Assembly: GCA_032433595.1 (NCBI GenBank)
Contig: JASWJB010000229.1
Span: 1-64,000 of the forward strand
Direction of reading: 5' to 3'
DNA: 64,000 nt
DNA from: Conoideocrella luteorostrata
Lineage: Eukaryota > Ascomycota > Sordariomycetes > Hypocreales > Clavicipitaceae
The notes under the pieces were generated by a model. That model was not told the DNA's origin. It ran no database searches and saw nothing but the letters and a program-made list of their open reading frames with translations. Each line of letters begins with the position of its first letter. Within the stretch, counting starts at the first letter, position 1. The position numbers were made by a program, and so were the translations under genes. Positions 1-10,647 of the stretch are shown here, piece by piece.

Positions 1-230
1 GGCTGCCTTGCCGGCCTGCACCACAAGTCGCAAGGCGCGAGTCAATAAGGTGGACTTTGATGTCGTGGTTGAATAGACGAATTGTGTTGGCGTAGAGTGG
101 ATACAGAACACAGCTCGATGTCAATAAGCTTGATGCACGGGGAGGAAACACGTCTATAACATTTGTTTATAACAGACAGACACAATTCCAGCTTGTTATG
201 CCAGTCGGTCCTCATCCGTTTTGTATTACT

Positions 231-2699
231 CTACATTAAACCTTGCAAGAAACGCCGAGAAATATCTATCCCACCATCTCCATTCCCTACGTCAACATCA
301 AGTGGACCGTACATACCGGTATCAAACTCGTCTTGTATCTGAGAACCTTGTCCAAGAGTATCAAAAAGGTTGAGAATGTCCGAGCTAATTTCTGTAGCAT
401 CGGGGATATTGGAGAAGAATCCCTGAGCACCGAGAGGAACGGCGAGCGACTGACGATAGCCGGACCAGATTTCATCTTCATTCCGGCTGCCAGATGGACG
501 ACCCCGAAACGCCTGTTCGCTCGATGGAACAGGCGCTTGCGATATATTAGAGCTTGCTGGAATGGTAGAGTCTTTACTTTGGTGCTGATAATCATGCAGT
601 CCCAGACTTCTCAGTCGAGGCAGCAGTCCGCGAATACTCTTCCAAAGCCGTCGGCTGGCTATGCTATGGGTGCTAAATCCACGAACAAGTCCAATTGCAT
701 CGACAAAGCTCTGCGTGCAAGTTGCAGCGAACACTTCAGGTGCGTGGCATATCGCCATGGAGAGTACGGCGAATGCGCTGAGGAGGAAATAGTTGAAGGC
801 GTTTTGCTGCCGGGAATAAATATCCGACGAAGCGTTTAGATGGACTAAGACTTGCACCGTATCTTGTGCCACATCGACGGCAATTTTGGCACGCCGCAAG
901 TCTGCCTTGATGCTAGTTGCGCTGATGAGATGATGCTGATAAATGGATATTCTGGTCAGGTTCCCGCGAAGATACAGAAGCGCTCTCAGCCGGTAGAGAA
1001 CGCGTGGTTGCGACCGCGTCGAGTGCAGCGCCCTCGGATGGCGCATCTGGAGGTCCGGCGGGATTGATTCAAGCCATGTCAGGGTGCTCGCGTCCAATGA
1101 TTGAGCAATATCATGGGGAATCGACTGGCAAGGAGCTCCAAAGGGAGGGATTGCGTCCCAGAGCTTGGAACACAAGCGAGCGTATCCAACCATACATTTC
1201 AGGTAGGACGAATCGATATCCTATAAAATAAACGACTTAGCAAATGGACCTGATCATCTTGATGATTCACATTCAGAAGGTCCTCGACTTACCGGCTCCA
1301 GCAACGCGGGATCGATATCACGGTCCGCGAGAGCAAACGACAGGCTTGTCCCGAAGCTCCAGCGACGATCCAACACATAACAGCAACAAAATACCTTTTT
1401 GGCAACATGCCGCGCTCGAGGATCCTTGAAGTTGTCGTACAGGCTTTTCCGGCGATGCAATCCCATTTCGAGGGTTTCACGCGCAGCAATGCCAATCGTC
1501 CTCCAGGCTAGTAACTCATCATCACAAAAAAAGTAGTATATGCTCTACAGGCATACAGTTAGCAGGAGATGGCAATTGCCTATAGTTAGCGGGCCATCAT
1601 ACCAGCATCATGAGAAGCTGAACGCTCTTGATTTCAACTTCAGTCCTTGATATACGAGCTGTGTGAGCCACTACTGAGTCTGCGATGGCAGTGCAAAGGT
1701 CGTTTTTGCCATGCGCTTCGATGGCAATTCCAGTTGCCACTGCAATTTTTGCCAGATCTATATCCCTGGCAGTTAGAGCTGGCGCATTGCCATTTCGTTT
1801 TAGATCTTCAAGTAATCCTGGGTCGCGAATCAATGCCAGAACATCTTCCGCCCTTGAGGCAAGTTCCATAATGTCTGTGAAAGGATAGACAGATTCTACT
1901 TCCTCTTCAAATACTGCGAGAAGTCTGGCCATCTCTTCCGGCGAGCAGTCGGACCAAAATTCAGTATCTGTGGCGGCTACTTCTGTATCTACAGGCGAAG
2001 GCGCACCGCTGGGGGAAGTCGACGCTGAAGCTGGTATGCCCATGCGTGTGAGCGATCGTTCCGCAATCATGAGCCCGTACGATGGGCGAGTTGGGCCAAC
2101 GAATTGCGGATGCTTTGGCACATTGTCCTTTGAAACATTCGATGGTGATCCGGCCATCACTCCTTCTAGCTGGCTTGCAGAAGAGGTTCGCGCGCCGGGT
2201 GATTGGTGTTTAAGTTCCTCGACGGTACGGGAAAGATCCATAACTTGCTGGCGCAGCTTGGCTAAGTCGTCACCGAGTACCTGGATCTGGTAGCCACTTC
2301 GACGATTTCATTAACAGTAGTCCAACAAGTCTCCCATTCCAAACTCCAGATGTATCTCAAATCTTACCTGTCCCCTTTCTTCTTGATGCTTTGCGGTGGT
2401 GCCGCAACAAAGACGCATTCAACACCACCCCCATTGCACCTCTCGCAACTGGTGCCATCGTTGATTGGTATACACTTCAGCTTCCTCTTCTTGCATTCAT
2501 TACTATTTGCAATAGTTAGCTGCATCTCTCATCAAAAAATTACCAGGCCAATCGCAATACACACGCACCATGCCACGGACGTGTACTTCCCACGCTTGGG
2601 TCTTGGGGCGCCATCGGAGCTATGAATTGGTCGCTTCGGTGGCTCCAGATCTGTCAGCGTATTGCTGCCGCTTACCGGCGGTGATGAATCCTCATCCAT
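231..2699 (-). CDS. Zn2Cys6 fungal-specific transcription factor
   Basis: Predicted nuclear DNA-binding regulator of 733 residues in five exons: 2699-2569, 2502-2368, 2296-1603, 1544-1293 and 1220-231. All introns (58-72 bp) have GT/AG borders and the joined frame is continuous. The zinc cluster lies at residues 44-73 (Cys 44, 47, 54, 63, 66, 73) after a basic stretch, and is split by a phase-2 intron in the codon of its first Cys. A short coiled-coil-like linker follows (QVLGDDLAKLRQQ). The fungal_trans middle-homology domain is recognisable from residue ~180 on (QLLMML, FFCDDELLAWRTIGIAAR, DRRWSFGTSLSFALADRDID, YLKCMVGYARLCSKLWD). It is divergent from the P450 gene, 551 bp away, so it probably controls the P450/MFS/peptidase block. 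The inducer is unknown. The start is the only ATG in frame with the zinc cluster after an upstream stop that I could place. Confidence 0.9.
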
Positions 2700-3250
2700 G
2701 TTGGCGGTATCGAATTTTCCGGGACGCTATTTCGGGCGTCATATACCTCCATTTCCGACGATATTGGAGAGCGACGGCAAAACAGGACCTCGCTCGACGT
2801 GGCTGGGCAGCGCAGATAAGCAATGAATGGGTCGGACTGGTTCCGAATTTCCGTGGAATTGCAACGTCGGGGCAGATCTTGGCGGCAGACTGGAGCGGGG
2901 CGTATTTCAACACGGTTTTAATGGCCACCACGTCTCTGTGTCGCCCCACGAGTCAAGCCATTTGCGGTGCTAGTTCTGGTTTTCAGTGCAAGCTACGCCC
3001 CAAATGTCGCTAGCTAAATGGTGGATATATCCCGGTCTGGTGCGGCACGAGAGGAAGGTAAAAAGACGGCTTGGCGCTGTTCAAAGACGACAGCATACGC
3101 CAACGAACATGTCCTCATAGCATACATAAGCAAAGATACAAGCGGCTTTATCAACAAACTACAGCCCATCATTTTAAGCCCATTTATCGAAGACAGCAGC
3201 CCCGGAAAGGGAAACTCTTGATCCGTCTATCCAAAGCTCATCCACTCGCC
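2700..3250. promoter_or_regulatory. Divergent promoter between regulator and P450
   Basis: This 551-bp gap separates two start codons pointing away from each other and must hold both promoters. A CGG-N11-CCG palindrome at 2705-2721 has the spacing bound by Gal4-type Zn2Cys6 dimers; it lies 6-22 bp upstream of the regulator ATG, so autoregulation is possible. Binding is inference only. Open frames in this stretch are short and have no recognisable protein features. Confidence 0.5.
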
Positions 3251-4973
3251 ATGATTTCATCTGCTGGTCTGACGGCACTGCTTGGGGAACATAAAGCACG
3301 TGTTTCCTGGGAGACACTGGCTGTTACGCTTACCCTCGCGCCTTTAATCTACATCGTCGCCAACGAACTTATTCGTTACAATGCGCGAATAAGTGGAATC
3401 AAGGGGCCAATAGGGCTGCCTTTAATAGGCAACCTTTGGGACATCCGTGTTAATGCGGCCGAAAAGTACCGCGAATGGGCACGGACGTTTGGCGACGTCT
3501 ATCAAATACAGCTTGGCAACATCCCCGTGGTTGTGATCAATTCTGCAGCGGCAGGAAGGGCTATTTTTGGTCAGAATGCTCAAGCCATGAGCTCCCGACC
3601 GGAGTTCTACACATTTCACAAAGTACGTTGTTGTAAATTCAGTTCGGCGCGCCTGTCTCGTTCTTGCAGGCATGGAGATTGCTGATACAGAAATATAGGT
3701 CCTTTCCGACACAGCTGGGACCACCATTGGCACCTCGCCTTACAGTGACTCGCTGAAACGTCGTCGTAAGGGCGCCGCTTCGGCCCTCAACAAGCCCGCG
3801 ATACAAACGTACATTTCACATCTTGACATTGAGTCCCGCGACTTCATCAAAGAATTGTATGACTACGGCAAAGCCGGCCAGACGCCCACTGACCCCATGC
3901 CAATGATACAGCGCCTGTCTCTGTCACTCGCGTTAACTTTGAACTGGGGCGCTCGGCTCAAGAGCCAGCAAGATGATTTATTCGATGAAATTACTCATGT
4001 GGAGGAGGAGATCAGCAAATTCAGATCAACAACCGGCAACCTGCAAGATTACATCCCACTCCTGCGGCTCAACCCGATCAACTTTCACTCCTCCAAGGCG
4101 AGGGAGATGAGGAGTCGGCGGGACGTTTACCTGACCAATTTAAACAAGGGCCTAGATGAACGCATCGCCAGTGGCAACTACAAGCCATGCATTCAAGCAA
4201 ACGTTATCCTGGATGAAGACGCCAAGTTATCTAAAGCGGAGCTTACCTCGATCAGCTTGACAATGCTGTCGGGCGGTCTGGACACTGTCACTACTCAAGT
4301 GGCCTGGTTCGTCGCATTTTTGTCACAGCATCAAGATATTCAGGACAAGGCAGTTGCAGAGATTCGAAAGTTTTACGACGAAGCGCAGCCCATGTGCGAT
4401 GAGAACGATGACCAAAAGTGCGCATACGTGGTGGCATTGGTCAAAGAATCGCTGCGGTATTTTTCTGTGCTCCGCCTGGCGCTTCCCCGTGCATCAACTA
4501 AACCCGTCTCGTACGGTGGCTACACGATTCCTCAGGGTTCAATTGTGTTCTTAAATGCATGGGCATGCAATATGGGTAAGCTTTGCAGCCAAACCTGACG
4601 GACGAAACGCGCACTGACATGTCCAGACACCAACATTTGGCACGACCCAGACGTTTTCCGCCCCGAGCGTTGGTTTGAGCAGCCAGATGCCCCTCTTTTC
4701 TCGTACGGGGTTGGATATCGAATGTGCGCTGGGTCGCTTCTTGCAAACCGTGAGCTATATCTCGTATACATGCGACTCCTAAACAGCTATCGCATTGAGA
4801 AGCACGACTATGTGGATTGCCACCCCGTCACGGGCAATTCAGACCCGACAAGTTTGGTGGCGCTGCCGCATAGATATCGGGCTATATTCGCTCCACGAAA
4901 TCCCGAGGCGCTTCACAGGGCAATGGAGGAAACCAATGCTCTCGGGCGCATGGATGACTCCGTTTCAGCATAG
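3251..4973 (+). CDS. Cytochrome P450, CYP504 (phenylacetate hydroxylase)-like
   Basis: Haem-thiolate monooxygenase of 531 residues in three exons: 3251-3622, 3699-4575 and 4627-4973. It has an N-terminal membrane anchor (about residues 17-40, LAVTLTLAPLIYIVA), the proline-rich hinge GPIGLPLIGN, the I-helix SGGLDT (315-320), the K-helix ESLR (373-376), the PERF-like FRPERW (427-432) and the haem loop FSYGVGYRMCAG with ligand Cys450. The haem loop followed by SLLANRELYLVYMRLLNSY and the short, VVxNS-containing N-terminal half resemble fungal CYP504 enzymes (PhacA/PhacB, which hydroxylate phenylacetate on the ring). The exact substrate cannot be read from the sequence. It is an ER-membrane enzyme that depends on a P450 reductase. 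It is divergent from the upstream Zn2Cys6 gene and co-directional with the following MFS carrier, which suggests joint regulation. Confidence 0.88.
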
Positions 4974-5638
4974 AGGCAAATGTCTAACCAAAATTCGCCT
5001 CGACCACGACTTGTAACTACCGAGCTACTGAGTGCTAAACAGGAGATCTTTCCCCACTATTTAACGATGCCGAAGTGATACATCACTAATTATGCGTCCT
5101 CCGTAGTCTCCACTCACTAGTTATTAAACTTTCCCAACATATTAGCTATACTGTAGTAACTATGCAATATTTGATCAAACCAGCAGGTGGTACTCATCGA
5201 GTCAGCTGATACTGGAGGAACCTGCTAATCTCCAAACCCCAATCCAACGTACTCCTTGCAACGGCTCGTGATCGGCCAGTCGCACACCTGTGCACACTTT
5301 ATCCACACCGCGTTGGTTGTTCGACGGAAGAACAACAATAATTCAACAGTTTAAAATCCGCCATGAGCCCATGTCGTGACGAGTGGTAATACCATTATTT
5401 CCGGAGCAGACTGCACTCATTTGACCGGTGCTAAAATACCGCCGCAACAGTTTGGAGAGAGCAGGTGGGTCACTACTTTTCCAATTCCAGGTGTTCATCC
5501 CAACATATACTGCCAAGACTCATTGTTTTTGATACCACGTTATATTGGCTTGAATCATTTCTCTACGATAGGCATGATGTTTCATTTAGAGTGTGATCGC
5601 GACTAATTACCCGTGCTTATTGCATTTCAGGCATCGAA
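4974..5638. other. Intergenic, P450 3' end to MFS promoter
   Basis: No convincing gene is visible. The stretch is AT-rich with only short open frames. A 3'-splice-like tract (TTGCATTTCAG, ending at 5630) lies just before the MFS start and could close an intron in its 5' leader. Confidence 0.5.
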
Positions 5639-7502
5639 ATGGCCGACCGGCGGGAACGACGTAGCGATTCGGTCGCCTCTGTCCCGGGAACGGTATTACT
5701 TCAAAATTGTATGCGATTCTCTACGTGTCTACAGATAAGGCTCTCGATTCTTGGGATACTTGCTAATACAAGGCAAACAGTACACCAATTTTCCAATGGC
5801 GTTGCCTTGCATCCTGTCCCCTCAGCGGACCCAAATGAGGGGCTAAATTGGTCGAATCGTAGAAAGACTGTCAATTTCTCACTTGCTATGATTTACGTTC
5901 TTTTGACGTTCACGCAGCTTGACATTGGCTTCACCGCTTGGGGCCAGTATCAAGATGAGCTTGGGCTGTCCACAAACCAGCTGAACAATGCAACCGCTCT
6001 AAACTATGCTGGATTGGCTGTTGGCAGTTTTGTTTTTGTTCCTCTAATGCATAAATACGGAAGGCGGCCACTCTACCTTTTCAGCACCGTATTGCAGCTT
6101 GCTTCTTGCATCTGGCTGGCTTTAGCCAAGACACAGGCCGACATCTTATTGAGCAGTGCTATGTCTGGATTGGGCGGTGCCATTTGCGAGACAATTGTGC
6201 AGGTCACGATTTCCGATTTGTTCTTTGTCCATCAACACGCCGCTATGAATGCATACTATTTGCTCTTCACTGGAGCCGGTGCATTCCTTGGACCAGTAGC
6301 CGCTGGGTATGTTGTCAATAGCCAAGGCTGGAGATGGATATGGTGGTGGTGTGTGATTTTGTTTGGGGTAAATTTGCTTCTTGTTTTCTTCTTCTTTGAA
6401 GAGTCAAAGCATATCAGTGTCATACGAGACCAGGAGGTCGACCGCTCCGATCAAACAGCAAGGGTTATACACCACAAGATGAACGATACCAGCTCCAGTG
6501 TCAATCGAGCCGAAGATGAGGCTGCCATTAATTATGCCCAGTCTCCAGCTCGTCCCGACGACGGTATTCCGTTGAAGTCGTACCGCGAACGTATGGCGCT
6601 GACCACCTGTACGGGCGGGTCCATCTTTCGCACAATGCACAAGCCGTTTCCTCTACTGTTTACATTCCCGGTAATTGCATTTACAGCTTTAACCTATGGC
6701 AGCTTGCTTGCGGTATTCGCCATTTTGACGTCTGTGCAAGCCATCTACTTGTTTAACGCCCCATACAATTTTTCCGCTGCAGGTGTCGGTCTAATGAATA
6801 TTGCTCCTTTCATCGGGACGCTGCCTGGGGTTTTCATAGGAGGATGGTTGAACGACAGGTCCATCATTTGGCTTTCGAGAAGAAACAGCGGTATATACGA
6901 ACCGGAAATGCGCCTCTGGTTCACATTGCCATTTACCGTCATCGCCCCGGCTGGGGTGATCATGATGGGCGTGGGATTATCCAAAGTGCGCAACAATGTC
7001 AAGTCCTTTATTTGCGGTCTTGTGGTGTACTGACGGTTTGCTCTAGGGTGCTGCGTGGCCAGTCCTTGCCGTTGGGTTCGGCCTTTTCGGTTTCAGCTTG
7101 ACAGCTGTTAGTAGCATTGTGCTGTCATACGCTATGGACTGCTACCATGATGTAAGTTCAGCGCGAACGAATACTCTTGATGCATACTCACCATTTGTAT
7201 TCTGCTCCGCCTTGATAAGGAAGATGAGATGCTGACTGTTCGCTGCACAATAGATCATTGGCACGGCCATGGTCAGTATCATTTTTATGCGCAACGCGTT
7301 ATCAGTTGTCATTCTTTTTGCATTAACACCGTGGATTGAGTCGATGGGAATTCAGAACGTCCATATCCTAACTGCAGCAGTACTATTTATCATTCTCGTC
7401 GGCTCGCTGCTACTGCTACGTTGGGGCAAGAAATCCAGAGCATCCACCGCCCATGCATATGAGCGGATAGCCGAACAGCTACCCGATCATAGATTATTTT
7501 AA
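5639..7502 (+). CDS. Major facilitator superfamily transporter
   Basis: Polytopic plasma-membrane carrier of 542 residues in four exons: 5639-5708, 5781-6985, 7047-7151 and 7254-7502. A hydrophilic N-terminus carries PGTVLL and the HPVPSADPNEGLNWS block common in fungal drug/H+ antiporter-like MFS proteins. The motif-A-like loop KYGRRPLYLF follows, then about twelve hydrophobic segments with a long central loop rich in charged residues (about residues 240-300). The first intron (72 bp, branch site TGCTAATAC) is a multiple of three without stops, so retention would still give an open frame; splicing gives the better family fit (LHPVPSADPN directly after the leader). The substrate is unknown. 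Its position between the P450 and the S58 peptidase, on the same strand, suggests import of the module's substrate or export of its product. Confidence 0.87.
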
Positions 7503-7922
7503 AATATCTAGGTTAAATTTCTACGTTGCTAGGGCCGTTAATTCCGTTCATTGCATCCAAAACTTTCCCATGTCCTCGTTCTCATAATGTTCGTCCACGA
7601 TGCCTACCCACGCATTACCCACACGCATGACTAGCTAGCTTCTGGGGTGGGATTGTGGGATGCATAGGCATGCGGGGGCTTCAACATCCGACTTTCGTTG
7701 CATGGCACGACTTGGCCAGGTCATGGAGGTTGTTTCCTCCTCCAGGTCATGTTGATGCATCTCGCTCTTTCACAGATTCTTCCTGGAATTCATGCGGTTG
7801 TTCAGTCAGGCTCCAAAACTCGGTACGCCTAGCAAGTAACTGCTTCCCACACATCACAAAACACACCAAATTTGCGGCGTTGGGTGTTGTAAGTGCCGAC
7901 TCCGGCCACCGCGCGAAGCACA
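7503..7922. other. Intergenic between MFS and S58 peptidase
   Basis: These 420 bases hold the 3' region of the carrier gene and the peptidase promoter. No open frame with protein-like features is seen. The peptidase start has the common fungal context CACAATG. Confidence 0.5.
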
Positions 7923-9101
7923 ATGAGCCAAGCTACCAGCAACCAGCCAGAGAAGCTTAAGCGCGACAGGGTTCGCAGCATCCTTCCCGACATATATTTG
8001 GGAAGATGGCCGACTGGTCGGTTAAACTCAATTACTGATGTTCCCGGGGTTCTGGTGCACACGCAATCCATTGAGCCTGATGGTGACGTGCATACGGGCG
8101 TAACCACCATCTTGCCGCGACGCAATTGGCACGAATACTCAAGCTTTGCGGGCGTGTTCCGATTCAATGGCTGCGGTGAGATGACGGGGGCGCACTGGCT
8201 CAATGAGACCGGCCTGCTCAGCTCACCCATTGTCATCACGGCAACATCGTCGGTCGGGGAGGGGTACCGCGGGGTAACCGAGTACGTTTACCGCCATCAT
8301 CGCAGACCCGATGGAGAGGTGGATCTGTTTCTCCTCCCGGTGGTAGCAGAGACCTACGACGGCTTCCTGAGCGACCCTGCAAGATTTGCGGTTACTCCCA
8401 ACCATGTCATGCAGGGCATCGAGAACGCGACTGCCGACGCTGTTCCTGAGGGAAACACCGGCGGCGGCACCGGCATGATTTGTCATCGCTTCAAGGGCGG
8501 GACAGGATCAAGCAGTCGCATCGTGCAAGGCTTCAATTCTGACGGACAAACGGTCGACTATGCTGTCGGCGTTCTTGTCCAGGCTAATTATGGCGCGGCG
8601 GAGACCCTCAGCATCGGCGGCGTGCCCGTTGGTCGAATCCTCAAACAAGAAGGCAAGCTGGCCTCAGACAACGCAAAGGTCGAGCCGCGGAAGGATGGCA
8701 GCATCATCATCATAGTAGCCACTGACGCACCTCTGATCCCTATACAGCTACAGCGATTGGCCACCCGAGCCACGGTTGGCCTCGCCAAAGTCGGCGGGTA
8801 TGGGAACAATAGCTCGGGCGACATTTTTCTCGCTTTCTCAACAGCGAATACGATCCCCTCCGGCGATGTATCTATGCAGAGCAGCGGCCCAACAACTGAT
8901 TATACTCCGACCGAGCGAACGGTTCGAATGTCCGATAATGACACGTTGAACGGAATATTCGAAGCGGTCGGAGACGCAACGGAAGAGGCTATTTACAACG
9001 CAATGTTCATGGCAGAGACTATGACTGGGTTCAGAGGGAGGCATGTGCCGGCATTGAACTTGGAAGATGTAAAACGTATCTTCCGAGGAAGACAGCCTTG
9101 A
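7923..9101 (+). CDS. DmpA/BapA-type aminopeptidase (family S58)
   Basis: Single-exon protein of 392 residues. It matches the N-terminal-nucleophile aminopeptidases of the DmpA/BapA group, which release N-terminal D- or L-amino acids or beta-amino acids from small peptides and amides. Family blocks are LNSITDVPGVLVH near the N-terminus, EGNTGGGTGMICHRFKGGTG (about 176-195) with SSSR next, GVLVQANYG, and KDGSIIIIVATDAPL. By analogy with DmpA and BapA, autocleavage should fall between Gly259 and Ser260, freeing Ser260 as nucleophile and creating alpha and beta chains. The ATG at 7923 is the first in the frame; the frame extends upstream only with a GTG. No signal peptide is visible, so the enzyme is probably cytosolic. 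Lack of introns and a mainly bacterial family make transfer possible, though fungal homologues are common. Confidence 0.9.
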   Translation: MSQATSNQPEKLKRDRVRSILPDIYLGRWPTGRLNSITDVPGVLVHTQSIEPDGDVHTGVTTILPRRNWHEYSSFAGVFRFNGCGEMTGAHWLNETGLLSSPIVITATSSVGEGYRGVTEYVYRHHRRPDGEVDLFLLPVVAETYDGFLSDPARFAVTPNHVMQGIENATADAVPEGNTGGGTGMICHRFKGGTGSSSRIVQGFNSDGQTVDYAVGVLVQANYGAAETLSIGGVPVGRILKQEGKLASDNAKVEPRKDGSIIIIVATDAPLIPIQLQRLATRATVGLAKVGGYGNNSSGDIFLAFSTANTIPSGDVSMQSSGPTTDYTPTERTVRMSDNDTLNGIFEAVGDATEEAIYNAMFMAETMTGFRGRHVPALNLEDVKRIFRGRQP

Positions 9102-9392
9102 GCGCAATCGCAACCGGTTACAAAATATGCGGACATGCCACTAGTAGACAGACTGTCGGGCGATCCGTGCTCTAAAGATGCTATTCTTTTCTTTACAAAT
9201 ATGTTTAGCCATCAACACATCTCAAAGGTCATTTGTGTCAAAGCTCTTTGTTCCTGGTCGTGACAAACATCCCTGAAACTTGAACAGTCTAAAGCGGCTA
9301 GCTACCTTGATTTCATCGCAGTATAGGCACCGCTTGTTCCCGCTACGGTGAAGGAACCAGCGCAAGAATAGCTCACAAGTCTGTCCAACAAA

Positions 9393-9761
9393 TCAGCCTT
9401 CACAATTATAAGATATTCTTCGTGTATGGCGTTCCTCGCGTTCATTAACAGCTTTTGCGTGACCCTCCAGATCTTCCATGCAGTAGGGGAGGAATTGGAA
9501 GTGGGTAGAGGAGGCGTCGACGCATCTCTTCTCGGCAGGGAGGAGCAGATTCGACAGGACAGATTCAACAGATTCATCCGAGACTGACTGAGATAAAGCA
9601 AAGATAATATGGACATGACCAGGGTAATCCGATAAAAGCGTTATCGCAGATGGTGCATGGCAGATTGCAGATACCAATGTGTGCTCACAAAGTTTCAGTA
9701 CAGTGCGATGCCCAAGGACCTCTTTCGTAAAATCCTCAATTCTGCCAGCAAACATCATCAT
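9393..9761 (-). CDS. Unrecognised 122-residue open frame
   Basis: An ATG-started frame (three Met codons in a row) of 122 residues that I do not recognise. The first ~100 residues have balanced, globular-looking composition (IEDFTKEVLGHRTVLKLCEH, LLSDYPGHVHIIFALSQ); the last ~20 are charged and look less natural. A second frame (9302-9616) overlaps the end and could continue a split or frameshifted gene. It may be a real small gene, a remnant or chance. Confidence 0.25.
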   Translation of the reverse strand: MMMFAGRIEDFTKEVLGHRTVLKLCEHTLVSAICHAPSAITLLSDYPGHVHIIFALSQSVSDESVESVLSNLLLPAEKRCVDASSTHFQFLPYCMEDLEGHAKAVNEREERHTRRISYNCEG

Positions 9762-9840
9762 ACAAGGCCTTCTGTATAATTACGTAGCTATGTCGAACCC
9801 CAGGCCCCAATAATCTCGCGGCAATAACGCAGGTACTGTT

Positions 9841-10647
9841 TCAGGACTCCAACTCGAAAATTACACCTGGAACAATCTCTACTTTCGCAGGGCTCGAGTT
9901 GTTTCCACGCAACACAATGGTCACGCCAGACGCTCGATCTTTCCCCGAGAGGGACAGAGCATGTTTTGCTGTCGCATCCCCACTGGGTATGCCAAAATGC
10001 CACGTATTTGTTGATCCGTGGCTGTCGTGGATGGCGTCATACACTTGGCTAAGTGCACCGAGCTCTCGAGAGTCAACTGTGATAGACAGTGAGGAAATCC
10101 CACTTGCACCGCTAGGGTGCTGCGTCTTTTCTGGATCACTCTGGAAGGGGACTCGAAGTTTTCGCGGTGTGCGATCAAGGCACCAAAATGGGAGCTTCCC
10201 AGGGTGTAGCTCGTGACGGCTTTCGTCGAGAGCTTCTGCAACCGCCCATTTTAACACAGTGCCGTCGTCTGTAGTTCTGCCACCAGCAATCGGGTCTGAG
10301 TATCGGATCGGCGTGCCAGCCTGCTCGACACGTTGCTGAACCGCTTTGAAGTCCCTTTCGTCAGTGAGTGAGTATGCGAAATCAATAATCTGATTTTCCT
10401 CAAGACGACCCCAGCGATGATTCTTGCGCTTTTCTGGGTCTACAGTTTCCGCAAAAGCAATGAGTTCGACGTAGAAGCCATCTTGGAATAGGATTAACTT
10501 ATTCAATGTAGCACCGCCTGTATGCGTTCCTCCCGGAGCAACAACGAAGCTGTCTTGTAATTGATCAGGCAGTTTGAGCAATGTTGCATGAGACACTAAG
10601 ACCACCAAGTGGTCGATTAGAGGTTGTGGTTGAATCTCAGCAGCCAT
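9841..10647 (-). CDS. Glyoxalase-like (VOC fold) domain protein
   Basis: Intronless protein of 268 residues. The N-terminus IDHLVVLVSHATLLKLPDQL, then PGGTHTGGATLNKLILFQDG and FYVELIAFA, fits the Glyoxalase_3/VOC-like family. In that fold, paired beta-alpha-beta-beta-beta modules form a metal site, with His13 and the ELIAF Glu as plausible ligands. A second half around LSITVDSRELGALSQVYDAI would be the second module. Fungal members have no agreed reaction and are often next to secondary-metabolism or catabolic genes. It is transcribed towards the S58 peptidase. The start MAAEIQPQPLIDHLV is the only ATG giving a complete first strand. Confidence 0.82.
   Translation of the reverse strand: MAAEIQPQPLIDHLVVLVSHATLLKLPDQLQDSFVVAPGGTHTGGATLNKLILFQDGFYVELIAFAETVDPEKRKNHRWGRLEENQIIDFAYSLTDERDFKAVQQRVEQAGTPIRYSDPIAGGRTTDDGTVLKWAVAEALDESRHELHPGKLPFWCLDRTPRKLRVPFQSDPEKTQHPSGASGISSLSITVDSRELGALSQVYDAIHDSHGSTNTWHFGIPSGDATAKHALSLSGKDRASGVTIVLRGNNSSPAKVEIVPGVIFELES

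Noticed and set aside
9302..9616. 104-codon minus-strand frame overlapping another frame
   Set aside because: Its first half is a shadow of the 9393-9761 frame; the tail alone is too short and unknown to call a gene.
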